From contig DATLQT010000084.1 of NCBI GenBank assembly GCA_035535055.1, positions 1-41,101 of the forward strand: a DNA stretch of 41,101 nt. The letters run 5' to 3'. The DNA comes from UBA6019 sp035535055. GTDB taxonomy: Bacteria; Chloroflexota; Dormibacteria; Dormibacterales; Dormibacteraceae. Made by a program: the position numbers and the translations under genes. Below, piece by piece: positions 1 to 8,706 of this stretch (the stretch's first letter is position 1; each line of letters begins with the position of its first letter). Below the pieces are notes generated by a model. It had not been told where the DNA came from. It saw only the letters and a list, made by a program, of their open reading frames with translations, and ran no database searches.

Positions 1-1731
1 CTACAGCTTGAAGGCGGCGATGAGCGCGAGCGCCTTGGCCTGTAGAGGCGTAGGGGTCGCCACCATCTCGAAGGCGGCGGCGTCGGGGGCGCCTTTTGGG
101 AGGACGCGGTTGCGGGTCAGCGACCGCAGGGCGGCCAGCAGAGTCCGCCAGCTGTGCACCGGGCTGCCATCGGGCAACTGCTGGGTGCTGGCTTTGCGGA
201 GGGCCGCTGCTGAACGTCGAGCAGGGGCCACCGGGTCGTCGGCAAGGGGCGGGACCTCATCCTTGAAGAGGAGTTCTGACCAGGCTTCCTCGAGATGCCA
301 GCGCACGTAGTAAGCAAGCATGCAGAGCAGGATGTGGGCGCGCACCCGGTCGTCGCTGTAGTGGTGGATGGGCCGGACCTGAAGATCAATTGACTTGAAG
401 CTCCGAAAGGCCCGCTCAACCTTGACCAAGAGCTTGTAGGAACGCACCGCCGCGACCGTATCCAGACGCTCGACGGGGAGCGAGGTGCGGAGCACGTAGA
501 TGCCATCGAGGGCGGCCTCGGCTGCGATCTCAGCCTCTTTGCGACTGACCGCGAGACGGTCGTCCGAGATCTCGAGCTGGAGGTGCTTGCCGACCTTATG
601 GCGGTCAATCAGCTTGCCCACCCGAAGCCCGATCTGGGCGGCGCCCTTGAGCTTGCCCTTGGCGACCAACTCCACGACCGGGGCCAGCTTCAGCTCGGTC
701 GCCGCGAGAAGGTCCTCACGCTTGCGCTTGCGCTCTTGGGCGAGGCGGGTGTTCTTGCAGACGATCAGGCGCTCACCGGGAAAGGCGGGGTCGCTGATCT
801 CGGCCAGGTTGCGCTCGTCGAAGAAGGAGAGCTGTAGATTGCCGCTCTCGACCAGGGCCTGAATTTGGGGGCCACGCAGGCAGGAGATCCAGGCCAGGCC
901 CTCGACCTCTTGGAGGGCCTCGATCCGAGCCGAGGTGAGCATCCCCCGGTCGCCGACCAGGACCAGATCCCCGAGCTTGAAGTTCTGCTTCAGCTTTTGG
1001 ACCTGGCTCGCCACCGTGGCCGGGTCGCCGGTGTTGCCCTCGAAGACCTCTACTGCGACCGGCCGGCCCTCGGCGTCGGTGATGAGGCCGTACTCGATCT
1101 GCAGCGAACCCCGCTTGCGATCGCGGCTGTAGCCGATTCTGGCCAGCTTGCAGTGGCGGCCCTCTAAATAGGAGGAGCTGAGGTCGTAGAGCACCAGCCC
1201 ACCCTCGGTGAAATGGCGATCAGCCAGCCGCTTCTCGATCTTCGGCTGCCGCGCCAGGAGCCAGTCGAGGGCGCGGTAGAGCTCGTCCTCGTCGGCATCC
1301 GCGACCCCAAGATCAGTGGCCAGGGTCGACTCCTGCCAGAGCCGGGTGGTGGCCAGCTTCGAAGCCGGCTCCAGGACACGGGCCGCGATCATGGCCAGGA
1401 CCAGATCGCGGTCTCGGGAGGAGGCGGGGTCGAGTAGCGCCGAAAAGCCTAGCTTGCGCATCATCTGCTGGACCGCCAGGACATGGCCGTGGGCCAGGCT
1501 GCGCTTGAGCTCCAGATCGCGGACCGGCACGAAGCGCTGGTCGGGGTCGCCGAGGCGACGCTTGATGAGATCGATGAGGTCGGCGGGGAGATGAGAGAGG
1601 TTGCCGACGGTCTCGTTCTTAACCTTGCCGCCCTCGCGGTAGGAGCGGCGGAGCAGGACGGTCTCGTAGACCTTGTCCTTGTAGTGGCGACGGGTAGTCG
1701 AGACATGGACGGCGCCGCCTCTCTGTGGCAC
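1..1731 (-). CDS. IS1634-type (IS4-like) DDE transposase
   Basis: This is a 576-residue DDE transposase that would cut and rejoin the ends of its own insertion sequence. The N-terminus (TTRRHYKDKVYE, then SYREGGKVKNETVGNLS) is the characteristic opening of IS1634/ISNCY-like transposases. Candidate catalytic residues are D183 in LVLYDLSSSY, D261 in LVGDRGM and E439 in KVERAFRSFKSIDLQ, the last within the usual Y-x-R/E block before the conserved HHYSDDRVRAHI stretch. The frame is open over the full family length, so the gene looks intact. The stop codon lies at bases 1-3, so the far end of the element is outside the window. A GTG at codon 8 or 10 is an alternative start closer to the family norm. 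The right terminus should lie within about 1732-1870, but without the left end I cannot identify the inverted repeats. Confidence 0.9.
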   Translation of the reverse strand: MPQRGGAVHVSTTRRHYKDKVYETVLLRRSYREGGKVKNETVGNLSHLPADLIDLIKRRLGDPDQRFVPVRDLELKRSLAHGHVLAVQQMMRKLGFSALLDPASSRDRDLVLAMIAARVLEPASKLATTRLWQESTLATDLGVADADEDELYRALDWLLARQPKIEKRLADRHFTEGGLVLYDLSSSYLEGRHCKLARIGYSRDRKRGSLQIEYGLITDAEGRPVAVEVFEGNTGDPATVASQVQKLKQNFKLGDLVLVGDRGMLTSARIEALQEVEGLAWISCLRGPQIQALVESGNLQLSFFDERNLAEISDPAFPGERLIVCKNTRLAQERKRKREDLLAATELKLAPVVELVAKGKLKGAAQIGLRVGKLIDRHKVGKHLQLEISDDRLAVSRKEAEIAAEAALDGIYVLRTSLPVERLDTVAAVRSYKLLVKVERAFRSFKSIDLQVRPIHHYSDDRVRAHILLCMLAYYVRWHLEEAWSELLFKDEVPPLADDPVAPARRSAAALRKASTQQLPDGSPVHSWRTLLAALRSLTRNRVLPKGAPDAAAFEMVATPTPLQAKALALIAAFKL

Positions 1732-1869
1732 ACGGGGATTGTCTCACAGCCTGCCACTAAAGGCAACCCTAATTAGTGTCTACGCGCTCGCGGCCACAAA
1801 CTACCTTTTGGACGGCCAACCGAATACGCGAGGACCCCGGAGAGCTAACTCAGCCCGTCGAACTTCCGG

Positions 1870-3252
1870 TTAGCGGGCCAGCACCCTGTCGGCGGCGGCC
1901 ACCAGCGCCTCTCGATGGGCGTCGTCGCGGGCGAAGATGCGGCAGAGAGAGATCCGGACCGGCAGCCTCCGGAAGAGGTCGATGACCTTGCTCCTCTGGT
2001 AGCGGCCGTCAAGAGGATCGAAGAGGATCACGTCGGTCTCCTCGGTCAGCGGGTTGAAGGCCTTGGTCCCCTGGGAGGCGATGTCCACCTCGAACTCGGC
2101 CTCCCTCACCCCGGTCGGAAGCTCGGTGCGGATCCGGTCGGCGAACTGCTCGCGGGTCATGGAACCGATTCCCGCCTCGAGGTCCCGGGACTCGATATAG
2201 CTGGAGAAGATCAGCCGCCATTTGAGCCGGCGCGCCACGATGTCGCCCCAGGCGCGCCCCAGCGCCTGCCGCTCGGCCCCCGCCTCGCCACCCGCCCAGC
2301 GATCGACCTCGTCCATCAGGAACCATTCGTTGACCTGGCGGTAGCGCTCCAGGTGTTCGAGCGGGTTGCCCCCAAGGACCAGGTCCAGGGTGGGTCGGAA
2401 GATCTCCCGCAGCTGGAGGTCGATTCGACGCACCGTGCGGTGGAAGTAGACCTGGTTGTAGAGGTAGAGCCGGGCGCTGAGGAACATGAAGAGGGCCTCG
2501 GCGCCGTGGTCGTGGATGGTCAGCCCCTGCTCGGAGATAAATGAGTAGTGGAGGATGCGCTGGATGTCGACCGGGCCCGAGGCGACCCCGCAGATGTAGG
2601 AGTCGCGGGGAACGTAGTCCATGTTGTCGGCGCTGAAGGGCCCGGTCAGCAATGGGCGCAGGACGCTCAGCCAGGGAGGCGCCTCGAACCCCTCCAGCTC
2701 GTCCTTGCTGATGAGGTAGGCGACCCAGCGGGCGTCGACGAACTCGCCGGCGGCGAAGTCGCCATGCGGCGAGGCGCGCACCGCCTCGATCATCGTCGCC
2801 AGCTCGGTCGTGATGAGCCTGCGCCCGATCACCTCGTGGTCGATTCCCCAGCGATCGAGGTAGTTCTCGTCGAAGAAATGCCCGAAGGGCCCATGGCCGA
2901 CGTCATGGAGCAGGCCCGCCAGCCGGAGCGTCTCCTCCAGCAGCGGCTCGGAGGGCAGCAGGCTATGCACCGCCCGCAGTGACGGGTAGAGATGACGCAG
3001 CCATTCGCCGGCAAGATGCATCGCGCCCAGCGAGTGCTGGAGGCGTGAATGCTCGGCGGTGACGAAGACCCACCACGCGCTCTGCAGCTGGTGGATGCGG
3101 CGCAGGCGCTGCAGCCAGGGGGAGTCCAAAAGGTCCTGCTCGGAGCAGTCGCCGGGGACGCCGCCGGGGCCGCCCTTGGTGATCTTGAGGTAGCGGTAGA
3201 CCGGGTCGCTGGACAGGTTGACGCGGGAATACTCGGCGGTGACGTCGTCCAT
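1870..3252 (-). CDS. HD-superfamily phosphohydrolase (dNTPase/SAMHD1-like)
   Basis: This 460-residue soluble protein belongs to the HD phosphohydrolase group of COG1078 (YwfO/SAMHD1-like). Such enzymes typically hydrolyse dNTPs or related phosphoesters using a metal bound by the HD residues. The sequence shows an upstream metal-ligand histidine region (FVTAEHSRLQHSLGAMH), the HD doublet at H116-D117 in LLHDVGHGPFGHFFD, and the later PRDSYICGV and HRTVRRIDLQ blocks typical of this family. It starts 12 bases after the PrsW gene on the same strand, so the two are probably co-transcribed. The substrate cannot be read from sequence. About 130 bases downstream, up to the transposase gene, I see nothing recognisable. 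Confidence 0.85.
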   Translation of the reverse strand: MDDVTAEYSRVNLSSDPVYRYLKITKGGPGGVPGDCSEQDLLDSPWLQRLRRIHQLQSAWWVFVTAEHSRLQHSLGAMHLAGEWLRHLYPSLRAVHSLLPSEPLLEETLRLAGLLHDVGHGPFGHFFDENYLDRWGIDHEVIGRRLITTELATMIEAVRASPHGDFAAGEFVDARWVAYLISKDELEGFEAPPWLSVLRPLLTGPFSADNMDYVPRDSYICGVASGPVDIQRILHYSFISEQGLTIHDHGAEALFMFLSARLYLYNQVYFHRTVRRIDLQLREIFRPTLDLVLGGNPLEHLERYRQVNEWFLMDEVDRWAGGEAGAERQALGRAWGDIVARRLKWRLIFSSYIESRDLEAGIGSMTREQFADRIRTELPTGVREAEFEVDIASQGTKAFNPLTEETDVILFDPLDGRYQRSKVIDLFRRLPVRISLCRIFARDDAHREALVAAADRVLAR

Positions 3253-3264
3253 CCGGATGCGAGT

Positions 3265-4578
3265 TTAGGTCGGTGGCTTGACTCCGGCCCGGATCGCCAG
3301 CACCCGATCTCGAAGCCTGAGCTCCGCCTCCAGGGGGGTGTCGATCTCGCGGCGGGTCCGGTGCCAGCGCTCCATCGCCAGGTCGAGCTGCGCGCGCTGC
3401 AGCCGGCGCATCCAGCGATACCCGCCAAAGCCGTGGCGGCCGAGGGCCTGGAAGCGGGCGTCGATCCTTCGCCAGGGCGAGGCGAGCATCGCGACCTCCC
3501 GCGGCAGCACTCCACCATCGGGCAGCAGTGCCTCCGCGGCGAACTGAGCCTCCAGGGCGCGGCCCTCGGCGCGCAGTCCGAGCATGAAGAGCGCCATCAC
3601 GGCGAGGAAGAAGGGCCCGGTCATCGCCAGGTACTGGAGCGGGATGCTGAGGACCAGGAGAGCCGGGTCTGACGGGTGGGGGAAGTACCAGAGCCAGGCG
3701 TCCCAGGTGAAGTGGGCGGCGATGGCGACGATGAAGCCGCAGGCCACGACCAGGACCTTTCGCTGGTTGCCTTGGACCTGGCGAGCGATCCCGATCCCGG
3801 CGCCGATCAGGGCGGTGTAGGTCGCGTGGCCCAGGAATAGCCCGAGCACCTGGCGGATGAAGAACTGCGGCCAACCCCCGACGCTCATGTAGACGACGGT
3901 CTCCATGAAGTTGAAGCCGAGGCCGACCGCGGCGCCGTAGACGATTCCGTCGACGACGTCGTCGAACTCGTCGCGCATGACCAGGAAGAGCAGCAGCACC
4001 GCCAGGCCCTTGGGCACCTCCTCGAATAAGGCGGCGTTGAAGGCGGTCGCCACCGCCTGCCCGGGGCCGGGGATCAGGCCAGCGTCCACGATGTAGCTCC
4101 ACAGGCTCTCGAAGACCAGCGCGAGGGTGGTCGCCACCACCGCGCCCCAGCCGGCGGCGACCAGCACCAACCGCCAGGGCTCTCGCTCGTTGTAGTCCAC
4201 CTGCCGGATCACCCACAGCGCCAGCCCGGTGGTCGGGATGCAGGCCAGGACTCCGGCCAGGTTGAGGCGCGCGTTGAGGAGGTTGACCGCGAAGAGGAAG
4301 AGCGCCAGCGCCACGCCGATCAGGACCGCCGCCCGCAGTAGATGGCTACCGCGGCGGGCGGGATCGTGGTCGACGGCCCGGATCACGAGCCAGGTGCCGA
4401 GCGCGAAGAGCCCGACCAGCAGCAGGCCGGCAAGGTCGAGCACGGCGACCAGACTCTGGAACGCGACCAGCTCGTAGGCGGAGCCGAGCAGGAGCGCCAG
4501 CAGGATGCCGCCTCCGATCGCCGCCGCCAGCCGGTAGCGGGGCGGGCGGTGGGGCCGTTGGTAGGCCGCGTCGATCAC
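3265..4578 (-). CDS. prsW: PrsW family intramembrane metalloprotease
   Basis: This 437-residue multi-pass membrane protein matches the PrsW family of intramembrane metalloproteases, whose founding member cleaves an anti-sigma factor in Bacillus. Family motifs are visible in order: E186-E187 in LFEEVPKGLAVLLLF, the FNFMETVVYM helix, GHATYTALIGAGIG, and H289 in AAHFTWDAWLW. The N-terminal half has about four hydrophobic helices before the EE motif. After the last helix is a charged cytoplasmic tail of about 100 residues (from about residue 330), longer than in Bacillus PrsW. The start is GTG at 4578, preceded by a strong GGAGGGG ribosome site that overlaps the stop of the upstream gene. No anti-sigma factor lies next to it. 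The ECF pair at 15901-17056 is too distant to assign as its target. Confidence 0.88.
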   Translation of the reverse strand: MIDAAYQRPHRPPRYRLAAAIGGGILLALLLGSAYELVAFQSLVAVLDLAGLLLVGLFALGTWLVIRAVDHDPARRGSHLLRAAVLIGVALALFLFAVNLLNARLNLAGVLACIPTTGLALWVIRQVDYNEREPWRLVLVAAGWGAVVATTLALVFESLWSYIVDAGLIPGPGQAVATAFNAALFEEVPKGLAVLLLFLVMRDEFDDVVDGIVYGAAVGLGFNFMETVVYMSVGGWPQFFIRQVLGLFLGHATYTALIGAGIGIARQVQGNQRKVLVVACGFIVAIAAHFTWDAWLWYFPHPSDPALLVLSIPLQYLAMTGPFFLAVMALFMLGLRAEGRALEAQFAAEALLPDGGVLPREVAMLASPWRRIDARFQALGRHGFGGYRWMRRLQRAQLDLAMERWHRTRREIDTPLEAELRLRDRVLAIRAGVKPPT

Positions 4579-4590
4579 TGGGTCCCCTCC

Positions 4591-5034
4591 TCAGCCACCG
4601 AGGACGACCACCGTCTTTCGGGCGAGGACCTCGACCGCCCTGCCCTTGGAAAAGCGCTCGACGACCAACTCGTAGCGGCCGGCCGGGAAGCGCTGGCTGC
4701 CAAAGTTGACCGGCACCACCCCCCGCGAGGCGAGCGCGCCCGCCGGGGCGGGACCGACGCCCCCGGCGTCGACGGAGAAGCCGCCGCTGAACCAGGCGGA
4801 TCCAACCTCCTGGAGGGGCGGAAGGGACGACCAGTCAACCACAGCCGCGAAGGGCTGGCCGGTTCGGAAATGATCTTGGTTGGCACCGGTGGCGCCCTGC
4901 GTCCGGGGGTCGTAATCGAAGATTCCGACGATCCGCGCCACCTCGCCGGTGCGCTGGCCGGGCGGTTCGAAGGTGATGAACTGGGCCAGTCCGACCCCCA
5001 GGATCACTAGGCCGACCACCCCCAGCGCGAGCAT
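4591..5034 (-). CDS. Small membrane-anchored protein of unknown function
   Basis: I do not recognise this 147-residue protein. It begins with one hydrophobic helix (MLALGVVGLVILGVGLAQFI), followed by an extracytoplasmic, probably beta-rich domain of about 120 residues (IFDYDPRTQG, QPFAAVVDWSSLPP, FPAGRYELVVERFSKG). The fold could be immunoglobulin-like, as in bacterial carbohydrate or metal-handling ectodomains, but that is a guess. The ATG at 5034 puts the helix at the very N-terminus. A TTG at 5076, just inside the aquaporin stop region, would add 14 residues and couple translation to the upstream gene. The stop lies 12 bases before the PrsW start, so it sits in one transcription unit between the aquaporin remnant and PrsW. 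Confidence 0.6.
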   Translation of the reverse strand: MLALGVVGLVILGVGLAQFITFEPPGQRTGEVARIVGIFDYDPRTQGATGANQDHFRTGQPFAAVVDWSSLPPLQEVGSAWFSGGFSVDAGGVGPAPAGALASRGVVPVNFGSQRFPAGRYELVVERFSKGRAVEVLARKTVVVLGG

Positions 5035-5081
5035 CAGCCGGAAGGCCGGCCGAGTCTCTTCCGGCGCCAGTCGCAAGCGGG

Positions 5082-5797
5082 CTAGCTTCCTCGGTCCTCG
5101 GGGACGGGAGCCGGAGCGCCCGGCGAGGGATCCCCCTCGGGAGGGGCCGCGGCGAGCCCGAGGCCGCGCACCTGCACCCCGTGGACAGCAGCTCCCAGCG
5201 CGGCGCCTGCCAGGGGCCCGACGATGTAGAGCCAGAGGTCCGACCAGCCGCCGCCCGCGTAAACAGCGCTCCCGAAGGTGGCGCCGAACCCGAGCGCCGG
5301 GTTGAAGGCGCCGCCCGAGATCGGCCCGCCGGCGAATGCGGCGGCGACGATGATGATGCCGATCGCCAGTCCGTAGAAGGAGTTGCCGCAGGTCTGCTTG
5401 GTGGCGGCCACGTTCAGGACCACCACCGCCAGGGCGGCGGTGAAGGCGGCCTCCACCGCCAGCGCGGAGAGCCAGAAGCCATGAGCGCCGGGGTGAATGC
5501 CCCCGCTCTTTCCGCTGACGAGGTAGCCGAAGCTGAAGCGAGGGCGGCGCCGGCCAGCTGCACGACCCAGGAGGAGACCAGCTGGGTGAGGCCGATCTTG
5601 CGGCGGAGGAACACGGCCAGCGAGACGGCCGGATTGTAGTGGGCTCCGGAGACATGGCCGCCCATCTAGACCATCGCCATCAGCGCCCCGCCGATCGCCA
5701 GCGGCGCCAGCGGGCCGATCGGGCCGGCGAGCGAGATCACGGTCAGGAAAAGGAACGTCCCGACCAACTCTGTCAGCAACTTGGAACCGAGGACCAT
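5082..5797 (-). pseudogene. aqpZ-like: Aquaporin (MIP family), disrupted by a stop codon and a frameshift
   Basis: Both halves of an aquaporin channel are present but not in one frame. From ATG 5797 the first helix reads SKLLTELVGTFLFLTVISLA and runs to a TAG at 5668-5666, where relatives usually carry a tyrosine (ALMAMV-stop-MGGHVSGAHYNPAVSLAV). The first NPA motif (HYNPAV) follows immediately in the same frame. Near 5535-5548 the reading frame shifts by one base: LAGAALAS continues as FSFGYLVSGKSGGIHPG in another frame, and the second NPA motif (GGAFNPALGFG) runs on to the stop at 5082. Everything else is well conserved, so the damage is recent or comes from assembly errors. If intact, the gene would encode a water or small neutral solute channel of about 238 residues in the cell membrane. 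Confidence 0.85.
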
Positions 5798-5838
5798 GCG
5801 AGATCCAATGGTAAGTGGGCGGGGAGAATGTGCTCGCA

Positions 5839-6669
5839 ATGGCAAAGCCGGGGGATCTCGCCTGGCCGCTCCTGGCAGCCGCGCTGTGGGGCGGCATGTA
5901 CGTCGTCAGCCGGCTCACCTTCGACACCATCCCGCCGATCACGCTCGGTCTCCTGCGGCTCTTGGTCGGGGTCGCAGTGCTGGCGCTGGCGCTGCGCCGG
6001 CTGCCGTTGCTGCGCGACCCGCGGGTGGCCGGCCTCGGCGCGCTGCTGGCGGCCACGCTGATGCTCCAGTTCTGGGGAACGGCGCTGGCGGGTGCCGCCG
6101 CCGGCAGCCTGCTGACCCTCCTGACGCCGGTCTTCGTCGCGCTGCTGGCGCCCTGGCTCCTGGCGGAGGTGACCCGGGCCCACCAATGGGCGGGCATCGG
6201 GGTGGCCCTGGCCGGGGCCGCGGTCGTCTCCGGCGGCGCGGCCGGCGCCTCGCTCTGGGGCGACCTGCTGCTGGTCGGAGCCTCGTTGACCTGGGGCGCC
6301 TATACGGTTGTCGGCGCGCCCCTGGTTCGCCGCCTGGGCGCCCTCGAGATCACCACCGGAGCGAGCATGTGGGCGGTGCCGCTGATGCTGCCGGGGACAG
6401 CACTCGAGCTGGCGTCCGGTCGCCACCTCGCCTTCACCGCCGGCGGCGTGCTGGGTGTCCTCTACCTTGGCGTCTTCGCCACCGCACTGGCCTGGTGGGC
6501 CTGGTACCGCGGGGTGGAGAGGCTGCCGGCGGTGACCACCTCGGTCTTCTTCCTCGCCCAACCCGTGGTCGGGATCGCGCTCAGCATCCCCATCTTTCAC
6601 CTCGCGCTCTCGGCGGGCTTCGTGGTCGGCTCGGTCCTCATCGTGCTGGGGATGCTGCTCGCCTCATGA
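5839..6669 (+). CDS. EamA/DMT family transporter
   Basis: This 276-residue integral membrane protein has the ten-helix, two-repeat layout of the drug/metabolite transporter superfamily (EamA domains). The first repeat spans about residues 5-135 (LAAALWGGMYVVSRLTFD, TLLTPVFVALLAPWLL) and the second about 145-275 (ASLTWGAYTVVGAPLVRR, FFLAQPVVGIALSIPIF). Substrates in this family range from amino acids to nucleosides and toxins and cannot be read from sequence. ATG 5839 has a GGGGAG ribosome site 12 bases upstream; an upstream ATG at 5815 and a GTG at 5830 are in frame but less well placed. It is divergent from the aquaporin remnant, with 41 bases between them, and its stop overlaps the start of the next gene in an ATGA junction. 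Confidence 0.87.
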   Translation: MAKPGDLAWPLLAAALWGGMYVVSRLTFDTIPPITLGLLRLLVGVAVLALALRRLPLLRDPRVAGLGALLAATLMLQFWGTALAGAAAGSLLTLLTPVFVALLAPWLLAEVTRAHQWAGIGVALAGAAVVSGGAAGASLWGDLLLVGASLTWGAYTVVGAPLVRRLGALEITTGASMWAVPLMLPGTALELASGRHLAFTAGGVLGVLYLGVFATALAWWAWYRGVERLPAVTTSVFFLAQPVVGIALSIPIFHLALSAGFVVGSVLIVLGMLLAS

Positions 6670-7562
6670 GCCTGGAGCGGGGCGTCGAGCTCTTCAACGC
6701 GGCTCGATTCTGGGATGCCCACGAGGCGTGGGAGGAGGCCTGGATGCCGGACCGCGGGGGCATCGACGCGGGCTTCTTCAAGGGCCTGATCCAGGTGGCT
6801 GCTGGCTGTTTCCACTACGGCCGCCACAACCGGCGAGGCGCGGTCAGCAAATGGCGGAGCGGAGCCGGCTACCTGCGAGCCTACCCGGCCACCCACCGCC
6901 GGGTGGCGCTCGCGCAGCTGCTGGCCGAGGTGGACGCGATGCTGGGGGCGATGGACCGCTCTGCGGAGTGGCCCTATCTGGCGATGCCGCAGATCCAGCG
7001 TGCCCTGAGCCGCGGCGAGCGCTACGAGCTGACCTACGACCGGAGGGCGGCCGCCGGCGAGGACGTCCACGGCGAGGCTCGCTTCGTGCATTCCCTGGGC
7101 CCGCCGCGATCGGTGCTTGACGCCGGCTGCGGCACCGGAAGGATCGCCCGCGAGCTCGCCCGCAACGGCGTCGAGGTGGTCGGCGTGGACATCGATCCGG
7201 AGATGCTGGAGGAGGCGGCGCGGCGCGCGCCAGGCCTGGAGTGGCACCGCCACGACGTCGCCCTGGTCGACCTCGGGCGGACCTTCGCCTGCGTGCTGAT
7301 GGCGGGCAACGTGCTGCTCTTCGTCGAGCGCGGCCGCGAGCTGGCGGTGGTCGCCAACCTCGCCCGCCACCTGGAGCCGGGCGGCCTGCTGGTGGCCGGC
7401 TTCGCGGTCAAGCCCGGCGAGCTCTCGGTCGCGGACTACGACCTGCTCTGCGCTGCCAACGGCCTGGAACCGCTCGAGCGCTGGGCGACCTGGCAGCGCG
7501 ACCCCTTCACTCGAGCCAGCGACTTCGTCGTCACTGTCCACCGCTTCGCAGATGCCCGCTGA
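6666..7562 (+). CDS. DUF309 domain fused to a class I SAM methyltransferase
   Basis: This 298-residue protein joins two domains usually found as separate proteins. Residues 1-115 are a DUF309 domain, shown by FWDAHEAWEEAW near the start and FFKGLIQVAAGCFHYGRHN, with conserved His and Glu. Residues about 120-298 are a class I methyltransferase: motif I LDAGCGTGRIARELARNG, an acidic end of strand 2 (VVGVDIDPEML), a post-I HDVALVDLG stretch, and a glycine turn LEPGGLLVAGF. The C-terminal part would transfer a methyl group from SAM to an unidentified substrate; DUF309 has no established reaction that I can state. The start ATG overlaps the TGA of the transporter gene, indicating translational coupling. 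The 127 bases downstream, up to the convergent molybdopterin gene, hold no clear terminator. Confidence 0.85.
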   Translation: MSLERGVELFNAARFWDAHEAWEEAWMPDRGGIDAGFFKGLIQVAAGCFHYGRHNRRGAVSKWRSGAGYLRAYPATHRRVALAQLLAEVDAMLGAMDRSAEWPYLAMPQIQRALSRGERYELTYDRRAAAGEDVHGEARFVHSLGPPRSVLDAGCGTGRIARELARNGVEVVGVDIDPEMLEEAARRAPGLEWHRHDVALVDLGRTFACVLMAGNVLLFVERGRELAVVANLARHLEPGGLLVAGFAVKPGELSVADYDLLCAANGLEPLERWATWQRDPFTRASDFVVTVHRFADAR

Positions 7563-7689
7563 GGCTGCCCAGGGAACGATGCCCACCGACCGGGGCCACC
7601 CACTCGCTTTAGGGTCCGGTTCCTGGGGCTGAGGGCAGGGGCCGGGTCGGGGCAAAGCGCCCGGTTGAGGACGTGCCCGACGGTCGGGT

Positions 7690-8679
7690 TCAGTCCGCCG
7701 GGTAGGGCGGGAAGCGGCGACCGGCCGACTTCTCGACCAGCCCGCCGTGCCCAAGGGCCGCGAGATCGATCGGCGAGCCGGAGAAAACGTAGGGGAGGAC
7801 CAGGTCGAGCGAGGTGTTCTTGCCAAACCCGGCGCAGGAGGCGATGCCGAGGACCGTCGCGGCGCCCAGCCGGCCCATCCATAACATCGACCCCGGGTGC
7901 GCTGGCATCCCGAAGCGGATCAGCTCCCCGCCCGACCGGGCCAGCTCGGTGTAGGCAGGGTCCAGGGGATCAATCGAGGAGGCGCCGGCGAAGAGGACCA
8001 GCTCCGCGCCCGCCTCGGCGGTGTGTGCGTAGGCGGCGGCCACCGCGCGCTCGCTCCGGGCCACCTCCTCGACGCCGAGGAGATGGGCGCCGTACCAGCC
8101 CAGCTTGCGTTCGACGGCTGCGGTGAAGAGCGACCGGGCTCTCGGCTTCAGTTTCTCGGTCACCACGATCGCCGTCCGCAGCGGCAGGAATGGCAGGAGC
8201 TCCAGGACCCGGTGCTCGAGGGCGAGGTAGGCCGCCTCCCGGACCACCTGCTCAGGCACCGCCACCGGGGTCACCTTGCAGCCAGCGACCTCCTCGCCGG
8301 TATCGACGGCCTGCCCGTCGTAGAGCGTGAAGAGCGCGACGCCGGAGAGCGAGTTGATCTTCCCGACCAGCGCGGCGTCCACCCGCAGAAGCCCGCGCCG
8401 TTCCGCTACCAACCGGTACTGGCTCTGGACCGGGCCCTCCACGCGAAACGGCCCGAGCTTTGCCAGCGCCGTCGCCAGGCGCAGGCCCGCCTCGTCCTCG
8501 TGGAGGTCGCCGGGCTCCAGCTCGACGACGTGGACCTCTGCGTGCTCTCGGAGCTGAGGCAGGTGCTCGGGACCCAGCACCGTACCCTTGCGGAGCTCGG
8601 CCGAAAGGTCGTGGGTCAGCACCCGACCCTGGACCTGCTCGATGGTGGCGGTGGCGCCGGACAGGCGGATGGACTTCAT
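7690..8679 (-). CDS. Molybdopterin-binding (MoCF/MoeA-like) domain protein
   Basis: This 329-residue protein resembles the stand-alone molybdopterin-binding proteins found near molybdenum-enzyme genes. The N-terminal part (GRVLTHDLSAELRKGTVLGP, then the HVVELEPGDLHEDEAG block) is typical of that group. The C-terminal half has the MoCF-biosynthesis-like fold with AIVVTEKLK, LVLFAGASSIDPLDP and FGMPAHPGSMLWMG, ending in the conserved LGIASCAGFGKNTSLD. The family is thought to take part in molybdenum cofactor maturation or insertion; the precise step is not established. ATG 8679 lies 27 bases from the divergent cysteinyl-tRNA synthetase start, so the two share a promoter region. No molybdoenzyme gene lies in the window. 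Confidence 0.78.
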   Translation of the reverse strand: MKSIRLSGATATIEQVQGRVLTHDLSAELRKGTVLGPEHLPQLREHAEVHVVELEPGDLHEDEAGLRLATALAKLGPFRVEGPVQSQYRLVAERRGLLRVDAALVGKINSLSGVALFTLYDGQAVDTGEEVAGCKVTPVAVPEQVVREAAYLALEHRVLELLPFLPLRTAIVVTEKLKPRARSLFTAAVERKLGWYGAHLLGVEEVARSERAVAAAYAHTAEAGAELVLFAGASSIDPLDPAYTELARSGGELIRFGMPAHPGSMLWMGRLGAATVLGIASCAGFGKNTSLDLVLPYVFSGSPIDLAALGHGGLVEKSAGRRFPPYPAD

Positions 8680-8706
8680 ACGGCCGTGGCTAGCATAGGT
8701 TTTGAG

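Noticed and set aside
1740..1760. CTCACAGCCTGCC near the transposase end is repeated at about 37439-37452
   Set aside because: The shared stretch is only 13 bases, lies at unrelated places and is not bounded by an element; chance is the simplest explanation.
4021..4030. PrsW acting on the ECF partner protein at 15901-16491 as one regulatory circuit
   Set aside because: Both types of protein occur in such circuits, but the genes are over 11 kb apart and nothing in the sequence links them.
5773..6600. Long minus-strand open frames opposite the EamA transporter
   Set aside because: They are antisense to a clear membrane protein, very rich in Arg, Gly and Gln as expected for a GC-rich shadow frame, and have no recognisable domains.
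7676..7688. CCCGAC-G-GTCGGG palindrome between convergent genes as a terminator
   Set aside because: The loop would be a single base, so it cannot fold as a hairpin, and no T-run follows.
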